From positions 806,001 through 870,000 of the forward strand of contig JAJTUP010000009.1 of the NCBI GenBank assembly GCA_021399435.1: a stretch of 64,000 nt of DNA, given 5' to 3'. How positions within the stretch are numbered: the stretch's first letter is position 1; each line of letters begins with the position of its first letter. This DNA is from Diaporthe sp. PMI_573 (Eukaryota; Ascomycota; Sordariomycetes; Diaporthales; Diaporthaceae). The notes beneath the pieces are model-generated. The model searched no databases, was not told the origin of the DNA, and saw only the letters and a program-made list of their open reading frames with translations. Positions 56,268 to 64,000 of the stretch are shown here, piece by piece. The translations under genes were made by a program, and so were the position numbers.

Positions 56268-57190
56268 GATGATGATGATATCAAAGCCTTGCAGCAGAAG
56301 GCTTGGAGATACCGGGAGCACGAGACAGACTCAAGGGGCAGGGAAGGGAAGTCTACTATGGTTTTATACATAGCAACACGCGCAGTCAGCTTGATCATGG
56401 TGAGAAAGACTTCAATTGCTCAGGGGTATATCTTTAGAGTCTTGGCCTGTATTCGGCAACATGCCGACCTTTCGATGGCAGCACCTGGATCTCACCCCTA
56501 ATAATTCCTTGGCTGGCGAGTTGGCCGCTGTCTGCAGCCTGCAGCCTGAGGAGCGGTTGGCATGTCGCCATTCTGGTGCAATTGGCGGAATAAAAGTACC
56601 CCAGGAGCCTCCTTCTCGATGCCAAGGCCAATATGTTATCTCCGGATCCGTGTTAGTCCTGATTCGGTACCGTGGCCGTACCTTCATGTGGCCCAGTGCC
56701 GAGATGAAGGACGTCGACGTGTGCCCGTGAAACGAAACATGGCAAAGAGCCCACAGGAATGGCACCCTCTCATTAGGGACAAAGCTTGTTCTCTCTCCCA
56801 CCTCGGGTCTAGTGCGCGTTCGGTTCCCCACATCTCGCTACGGTCTGCTGTGACATGGGTGTTGGCCAGCGTCGCATGGCGCACTGTTTAAGGCCGGCCA
56901 TACAGCTCCGTTGACAGAAATGGCCAAGATGCGAGTCATCGTGGTTGACAGGTTTTGGCACTGAAGGTCTCGCTCCAACAAGCAGTCGCTCTTGAATAAC
57001 CCGCGACCCGGTGGCTTGTACGCGCGGTCTTGAGGGGCGAAATATTTGATCGGGGCAGTCGGCACCGAGGTCAATTTAACCTTAATCCAAGCTCAAGTGC
57101 TTGCCAGCTAATTCTGATGAACTTCGGGTAACTGACACAACATAGTCTAGTCTATACTAGTGTACTTTCTTTCCCCTTATCTTTCGCCAT
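56268..57190. other. Intergenic stretch between two secreted-enzyme genes
   Basis: Promoter of the PL4 gene and 3' end of the GH71 gene. A (GAT)n run sits directly upstream of the PL4 start. No gene seen. Confidence 0.55.
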
Positions 57191-58771
57191 CTATATATGG
57201 ACTGCTGTACAATTGTATGTGTTGTGTCCACAATGAGGGACCTCGTTCCGAATCTCCGGGCCCGTCACCGACTTGCCACTCATGAACAATTGGACCGGAC
57301 CAACACGGCCGTCGAACGGCACCTCGAGGAACGTCAAATGCCCATGCTGGTGGTGTGTTATGAGTTCCTGCGACAAGCCACCGATGCTGACATGAAGAGC
57401 TGTCGGTTCTCTGGTGACCGCCAGTATAGAAACAACGTCCCTGGCTCCCTGACTTGCTGATCGACCGCCGCCCTGGCCCCAGGCGGTGTCTAAAATAAGG
57501 AGAGAGTTGTACCATCAGCAAGCGGAACGTCTAATGGTGGGAAGACTTGTGAAAATTGCATCTCACCTCCATCGTGGCCACACGCAGCTGGAGTGGTCCG
57601 ATACCACGCGATGGCGCAATCTTCTTGCGGCATGCCGATTTGCGTGCTCCCAGCTTTGTAAGCGGCTATGAAATGAGGAAGAATGGTTCTAAATGCGGTG
57701 TGTGGGCACAGGTCGTGGACATAGTGCTCGGCACCTGGGACAATCTGACCCGGGCGGACGGGGTCGTAGATGTAGCTGGATTCGCCATAATCGTTCCCTG
57801 TGGGTGCGAAAGAGGACCGCTCAGCCATGAATGGGTGCACTGCGTCAGCTGGAGGCACCTACACGTGATGATCTGGACGAATTCCGGCCGCAGCTCAAGC
57901 ATGTGTATCCACCGGTCGTACCAGAGCTTCTCGCTTGCCGATAGCCAGTTCTTTTCCCACTGCGGCAATCCTGAATGATTGTTAGTTAGTCTCCAATTTG
58001 TCAGGGGATCCGGAATAGGACCACCATACTGGTGTAGAACCATGGAGAAACCCCTGCCATGAACGACTTTCCACGGAGCGCCCTCTGGTATTGAACGTCC
58101 TCGTCGGTCGACATATGGTGCTGATCTGCCTGCGGCCAAGCAGCCCATGAGACTAAAGCCCAGAGAAAACATATTGTAAGCCCTCATCCACAATGTAACA
58201 AAATATTCTCTGATCAAATGATCCGCAAGGATACCACAACTCGAACTCACAGGCCCCATCAATCAGGTTCAGCTTTTCCCCAACGCCGTGCGGCCCCAGA
58301 GAGCTCCAGTCCGGCACGAAATATATCCCGCCGGTGGCTTCTCTGACGGCGGGCCAGTTCTCAGCCCACTGCGGGCCCTCAAAAGTCGAGACAAAGGGCA
58401 GGCCGTTGACCCTGCACTGCGCGGGCGAGTCCTTGAACTCGTTGATGCACGCGACGACCTGCTCAACCGGCCAGTCGCCGGCAGCCATGTCGAAGGAGAG
58501 GAACAGCACGAACCGGCCCCCAAACAGGGACGACGCCGCCGAGTAGGCCTGGCGCAGCTGCGGCATCGTGTAGTGGTCGTTGGGCCCTATGTTGAGCGCG
58601 AAGCCGTCGATGCCCGCCGCCTGGGCTGCGAGGATTTCCTGGTTCCAGTCGTCATATGTGTGCCCGTCGGTGAGGCCGAACTGCAGTTCCCTCTTGTCAG
58701 AATCGCCTTTCAACTTTGCTGTGGTTTGTTCTTGGTCCCAGGCTTACTACATAGTGGGCAAACACTTTTCG
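57191..58771 (-). CDS. Glycoside hydrolase family 71 (alpha-1,3-glucanase), N-terminus unresolved
   Basis: Hydrolyses alpha-1,3-glucan (mutanase type), used in remodelling or attacking fungal cell walls. Six exons can be joined: about 58771-58748, 58680-58251, 58152-58030, 57970-57863, 57797-57567, 57489-57191. Motifs in order: VFAHYV at the start of the barrel, TYDDWNQEI, GIDGFALNIG, FLSFDMAAGDW, DGAFSWAAWP, FMAGVSPWFYTRLPQWEKNWL, LWYDRW, PEFVQIITWNDYGES (formed across a splice site), HFIAAYK, WYRTTPA, and a C-terminal domain ending GHNTYNCTAV. All junctions fit phase and restore family text. What is missing is a start: the frame before VFAHYV hits a TGA within about 30 bases, and I could not find the signal-peptide exon. 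Either a further intron exists or the 5' end is lost. Confidence 0.8.
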
Positions 58772-59872
58772 ATCTTCGAGGGATAAGTGTCAGCATTTTT
58801 GTCCAGCATCGTTGACGACCATATCGCTTCCCATTCACGACGATGTGAGAAGATGGGAGACGCATGTGCTGACAGCAAACAAGATTGGTGACAAGACCTG
58901 GGCTCAACAAACTAGCCCCGTAGGCTGCCTGCCTGGATGAGAATGTCTCAACAGCGGCTATACTGCAGACCAATCACAACCGTGGTACATCACAAATAGG
59001 TGTATGAGAATAGCTCGCAAGCCACAAGCAAAGAGGAGCTAAGGCTACAATTTCCGTGTTCTGCTAACGGTTTTCGTCCCGGTCTTGGTGATGTATGGGT
59101 GAAGGAGAGAGGAAATATACGGACCATGGCCCTGGCTGGGGGGATTATGAGGTTGACTGTTGTCGTCCTCATCGTCACCGAAATGCCTTTGAAGACACCC
59201 AGTCAAGAAAGACAACATCCTGCAAAAGGGGCAGCGATCAGCAGACTCATAAGCTTCGGTTGAATGAAACTGCTCCTGTGTCTTTTCCTGAGAAGACGCA
59301 ACCTAGAAGTTGCGAGATCGTCGTTATCCACGGGCAGTATAGCCAGTTGTCGCCAGACGTGATATGATTGATGGGCGGTGAGATGGCCGGCTGATGTGTA
59401 CGTCAACATGAAGTAGGATAAGACCAGACAGACGGGTGAGCTTTTACATTATGGGGCAGAACCCTCTAGCACAGCCAATCAGCATCTGAGCGCATTGGGG
59501 CTGTGCATGTGAGCCAAGTGAATTGGATCAGTGAGAGCTGAGAGAATGCAGGTCTGCTGTCGAGAATAGGGGCTTGGGTGAAGACCAAAAACAAGGAATG
59601 AGTATTCATCAAACCCTCTCTATGACTATCTGTGGTATGGACACGGCCCTGTAAACCTCAACCTCAAACTCCTCGCGAAAACACTACCTCCCCCTAATCC
59701 GAAAACAGCCTTTCCAGCCCGAGTTCAATTTTGATTTGCCTTTTTCAAGAACCCGTTGCTCCCCTCTGCACATGCATAGAAACAGGGAAAAGCAACGAAG
59801 CATAGAAGCACTCCTATCATACTGTCCACAGTGAGGATTGCAAATTTCTCTATCCCTTGTGCCATCCATCAA
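58772..59872. other. Intergenic stretch between GH71 and TOR genes
   Basis: It should contain the missing 5' end of the GH71 gene at its left side and the TOR 3' untranslated region at its right side. No complete gene seen. Confidence 0.5.
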
Positions 59873-62800
59873 TCACCAGAAACTGCACCAACCAATGTAA
59901 TGCTGGCAGAGATTCTCCAGCTTCGTCGCTTCGACAATGAGCTTGTCGACCTGTGTGAGCACGTCCAGCTCCTCGCCTGCCTTGAAGTCTCTGCCTGTCA
60001 GTTTCTGCGACACCCGGTCCAGCACCTCGACCGCGCGTGCGTTCTGTATCTCGGTCGGATCCTGGTTCTGCTGGCCGTTGACGCCATTAGCCCCATTCAT
60101 GCTCAGGCTGCCGAGGACGGGAGCGGCAGACGAATTGGTGCGGGCACGGGCTCGAGGTGGCCCGCCCGCCATCGCGTTGTCGTTAGTCAGGCTGACGGCT
60201 GCTTGAGCGGCGCGGAGCGCGGCCGGGTCTGCGTCAAGGATGGATGCGCGGCGGCCACGAGGCGCCTGAGCACCAACAAGGGCTTGCTCCCTCTCGGATG
60301 TGAAGTTGGGTCCTGCTGGGCTGGCGGCGCTGGTCAATCGCCAGGTAAGGAGTGGATCATGAATGAACTACATGGGCCAGTCAGTCACAAGTTCAGCAAA
60401 GCTGAGATAAAAGGAACAACTTACCGCTTCCAAGACCGCCATCACACTCTCCTTGTTGTCCCTGAGGACCCTCATCACATGCTCACACGTAATTCGGAAG
60501 CTTCCCTCGATGTTGGAGACTTCCATGGCGTACGTGAGCATACGGGTCAGACGGAAAGGTACCCTCTCGGGGTACTTCTCCCGCTTCATGGCCACCTCGA
60601 AGCAATCACCGAAGTCGATGTGGATAATCTTCCCGGTGATCCGATCGAGCATTAGATTCGAAGGGTGACGATCGCCAAGACCCAAGATGTAGCCGACCAT
60701 GCTCATCACACCAAGGCTGCGCGTGTAGTTCGTGCGCCGCTCCAGCCAGGCCTCTGAGCTCTTGCTCTTCAGCCATAGTACGCGGTACAGGTCCTGGCCT
60801 GTGGTATTGTCGAGAGCATAGCCGAAGACTTCGACCTTCTGCATCAGGGTCAAGTTGTCGTAATCAGGGGCCATCTGCAACATAATGCGATGCTCAATAT
60901 TAAGGAGAATCTTTCGGCTCTCTCGGTACTCTCTTATGAGCATGTGCACCGTGTCACTGTTCGGAACCCAGCCCAACAAGCCAGAACTATGGCTCAACGG
61001 GATCGCCGGGTATCTCTGAATGTTCAAGTGACGCTTGTAGCACTCCGAGTCGTTCGCCAGCAGTGTGTTGCAGAGACCAAAGAGTTGCATGACACGTTCG
61101 TCCTGTCTTATATCCTCGTGGCCCTTGAGCAGGAAGGTATACGACTGCCCATCGCTGCCGTTGACGATCAACTTTCGCGGACGTTGCTTGCTGCTAATAA
61201 CGTTGAACGTCGTGTCGAAAGACGTGATGCGCACGACAGGCTGGCCGCTCTTGTAGGTACCCGGCACTGCAAGATCAAGATCTTTGGCCTCCATCAACTT
61301 TGGTGAGCAGTACGTCAGCTCGAGGGATGTCATTTGCGGCAGCTGCCGATAGATGCGCCGATAGACTTGGTAGTAAAGATCCCAGGCTTGGTTCAGGTCA
61401 TTCACATCATGGCTGACCTCATACTGCCTGCACCATTCCCTGGCTTCCGTAAGGTCCCTACCAAAGGTTTGCACGAAGGAGATTTCCCTGAGCGTCTCCG
61501 GGCCACGGTCCAACAACTGGTGGAGCGGCTCGAGTGCGGCGAACATGCCCTCGATATTGTGCACCACGAAGTATAAGCGACTTGCCTCCTCGAGGCCCTC
61601 GTGCCATAGCTCATGCCACAACACAGCAACCCGGATGAGCTCGTGGCTGACCGTGTCAGCCTGTTCAACCAGCTTGGAGCTGTGCTGTCGCATGCTGTCC
61701 ATGATCTGTGCGGCAGATCGCGACCGACGGCTGCCTTGCCAGGACTTCATCGCCACTGTGAGGGGGTAAACCAACGCTTGGGGATGCGCCCTGCCCACGT
61801 CAGCCAGAAGATGGTGAACAGACTGCTGGACTCGCTTGTTAGGCTGGTTGATGCGTGCAATCAGCTGTGGTATTACTTCAAGCCACGTGTCGACACTGAC
61901 GTGCGTAAATCCTTCAGTGACAGCAGAGGTGACCTCGGAGTATCCGCCATGGGTGAGCCAAAGGGTCAACAACCGAAGAGTATCTTGCAATGAGCTGCCC
62001 TGGGACAGAGAGATAGACTCAAAGAAGCCCTGAATAGCCGGGACAACATGGTTGGCGACGACAGTGTGGTCGATTCGCGATGGAACACCTTCGCCGTTGG
62101 ATGAGAGTGCCTGAACCACCTCGAAGTTTGCCAAAGCCCAGGCATGCCAGGCCTTGTACCATCTTGAGTTGTATTTTGTGGCTTGCGAGTAGCAGATCAA
62201 GATCTCCCTCACATGGGTATGTTGCCAGTTGTCGGTGTCCAAAGCAATCATCCACTCTCCCTGACGGAGGTAGCATTTTGCAAGAAGTACCGCCTCGTCA
62301 GCATTGGCTCTCTGCTGAGAAAGGTACGCGTCATGGGAGCCATGACTGTCCGCGTACCCAAGACTGTGTGACAAGTGGAAGTTATCGCCGTTGGCTTGTT
62401 GCGACTGTTTAACAAGCTCGAATGCTTTCGTCGACTCCGTAGTGAACAGCTGGAGGCATCTGAGCGCTGTCTCCGAGATGTCTGTGTCTTTGTGTGTGGC
62501 TTGTTGGCCAAGCTCCCACTGGTATTTCAGAACAGCGTAGACTACCTGGTTAGGGATATTCGGGCGCACGTTGCGATCGTTCCAGAAGGGAATCATGGAC
62601 TCCAAAGGCGCATCACTGCCAATGAGCTGCTTCAAGGACTTCTCCGCAAGGCTCATTCGTCCTGACTTGCGGCAGAGATTGGCGAACTTGATCCACATGT
62701 GCATGTTCTCTGTCGGTGTTATGACGAGAGCCCGCAGACGCAACATCCTCTGCCAGACATCAACATTGCGTTGGCAGCCCTTGAGACGCTGCTCCCAAGT

Positions 62801-64000
62801 CCGGCGCATTGTTGCCTGCTTCTTTGCATCAGTCTGCTTGTAGACGATAATCTCCTCGAGCTCTGCCAGCATCTGAACGCGCACAATGACCTGGTAAGCC
62901 CTGTTGTAAGACTCGCTGACAAGCGCGCTAAGCTCCGTGTCAAGCCCTTCCCGAGCAGCCTCGATATTCTGTGCAGCTTCCCTGAACTGATTGCGATGAA
63001 GGGCGAGAATAGCACCGAAGAAAGCTCTGTCTGGGGAGAACCGTTTCAGGGACTGTAGGTAGTTATCCATGGAATCCCACTTCCCAAGGCCCCAAGCAGC
63101 AGTAGTGGCTAAGGGCGCAATGAGTCGTTGGACTTCCGGTGAGGAGTTAGCCCACGTCGTCCCCGTCAACTGACCCAAAGCATCCCACTCGCCCAAAGCG
63201 TGCAGACATCGCATCTTGCCCATCACAATCTCCACTGGCACTGCTTGGTCGTCAGGGATCTCAGCTTCACGCTTATTGTAGAATGCGAGAGCCTCCTCCC
63301 ACCTCTCCAGCTTCTCAAACCAAGTCTCACGTAGTTGAATGCCATCTTTGTATAGCTGGGCTTTGCGGAGAATACCGATGGCGGCATCGGACTGCTGAAG
63401 CTGATTGTTGATGACGATCAGTGCTTCTACCGCGCCACTGCTTTGATCCTGAAGGAACTCAAGTTCTTTGTAGTGAAGGGCCTTTGCATAGGCGTGGCAT
63501 CGAGCTGCTTCTCTGCCAAGAACGCGGATGTCGATAGGCAGGGCCTTGTCGTCATGCTCCATGAATTCGGCCAGGTGCAAGAGGAGATTAAGCAGATCTG
63601 GAGTCACGTTCTCCGACTTTATCGCATTCTCAAGGTTGAGAATAAGCTCTTCCTGGAACTGCTCATAGAGTTCACTCCAACAGCTTACGAATGCCGAATT
63701 GAAGAGCTCTCGGGCAAGTGGCAGATAGACACTTGCCAACGAGGCACAGGCCCTTAGCGCATGATTGGGGGACTCTGTCAAAAGCGTTGTGCTGAACCGA
63801 CGCAGCCATTCTTGCCAGTCCTCTTTGGTGGATTTGCCCCTGGTGTCCCAGGCAGATTTCAGATGTATAGCGTTCATCTCCAACTTCTTAGTTCCAAGGT
63901 CCGCGAAGGGCGTCTCGTCAACCTGGTCAACAAAACGTGTCTCGGAACTCAGGTCCTGTGGCAGGACGCCTCCCTCCTTGAGACGATTGACAAGCAGGTC
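59873..64000 (-). CDS. TOR: TOR serine/threonine kinase, C-terminal part (gene continues past the right edge)
   Basis: Target of rapamycin, the phosphatidylinositol-3-kinase-related kinase at the core of TORC1/TORC2, controlling growth from nutrient signals. About 1356 residues are visible. The long exon (64000-60425) is open to the window edge and a 57-base intron leads to the last exon (60367-59873). Order: FAT domain; the rapamycin-binding FRB ([13 protein letters not shown], with the Ser whose change gives rapamycin resistance in yeast still Ser, to [13 protein letters not shown]); the kinase domain with [16 protein letters not shown], the catalytic loop [12 protein letters not shown] and HIDFGDCF. 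A Ser/Ala/Arg-rich linker of about 80 residues follows, then the FATC tail ending [12 protein letters not shown]. Catalytic motifs are intact. The N-terminal HEAT repeats lie outside. Confidence 0.96.

Overview
This is nuclear DNA of a filamentous ascomycete (Pezizomycotina). Genes are split by short GT-AG introns of about 50-175 bases with CTRAY-type branch sites. They sit on both strands, not in operons, and several kilobases of non-coding DNA separate some of them. The 3-carboxymuconate cyclase reads very like the Neurospora enzyme, which suggests a Sordariomycete. Secreted rhamnogalacturonan lyase, GH71 alpha-1,3-glucanase and CAP proteins fit a saprobe or plant associate. All exon models come from reading reconstructed protein frames and splice signals by eye; no alignment was run.

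Layout. 1-3.7 kb: mostly non-coding, with one doubtful minus-strand gene remnant. 3.7-6.7 kb: two tandem SET-domain (SMYD-like) paralogues. 7.5-8.2 kb: secreted CAP protein (-). 10-12 kb: peroxisomal-type acyl-CoA ligase (+). 13.1-14.3 kb: carboxy-cis,cis-muconate cyclase (+), convergent with a CNNM/Mam3-type membrane protein (-, 14.9-17.5 kb). 19.2-20.9 kb: phosphoglycerate dehydrogenase (-). 21.8-23 kb: two-domain glyoxalase I (-). 24-25.2 kb: Zn-dependent cinnamyl-alcohol-type dehydrogenase with two apparent frameshifts (+). 25.5-27.6 kb: adenylosuccinate lyase with one apparent frameshift (-). 29-31.4 kb: large low-complexity His/Gln-tract protein (+). 32.2-33.1 kb: roadblock/LAMTOR-like protein (-). 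33.7-35 kb: pseudokinase (-). 35-38.6 kb: gene-poor, with a strong hairpin. 38.6-40.2 kb: ZIP transporter (-). About 4 kb without genes lies between it and a divergent Mn-type CDF transporter (+, 44.2-46.3 kb). 46.3-49.3 kb: AT-rich gap. 49.3-50.2 kb: SDR (+). 51.5-53 kb: fungal transcription-factor-domain protein lacking a zinc cluster (+). 53.7-54.3 kb: GNAT (+). 54.6-56.3 kb: PL4 rhamnogalacturonan lyase (-). 57.2-58.8 kb: GH71 (-). 59.9-64 kb: C-terminal two thirds of TOR kinase (-), running off the right edge.

Most genes are unlinked housekeeping functions: serine and purine synthesis, methylglyoxal detoxification, aromatic catabolism and TOR signalling. Three metal-homeostasis genes (CNNM, ZIP, CDF) and two TOR-pathway-type genes (roadblock protein, TOR) share the window; whether that has meaning is open. 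I found no secondary-metabolite cluster, CRISPR array, tRNA, rRNA or intact transposon. The most checkable oddities are the single-base frameshifts in two enzyme genes, a GC-AG intron, an in-frame 54-base intron in the SDR, very short exons, a degenerate kinase, and a 16-bp perfect hairpin.
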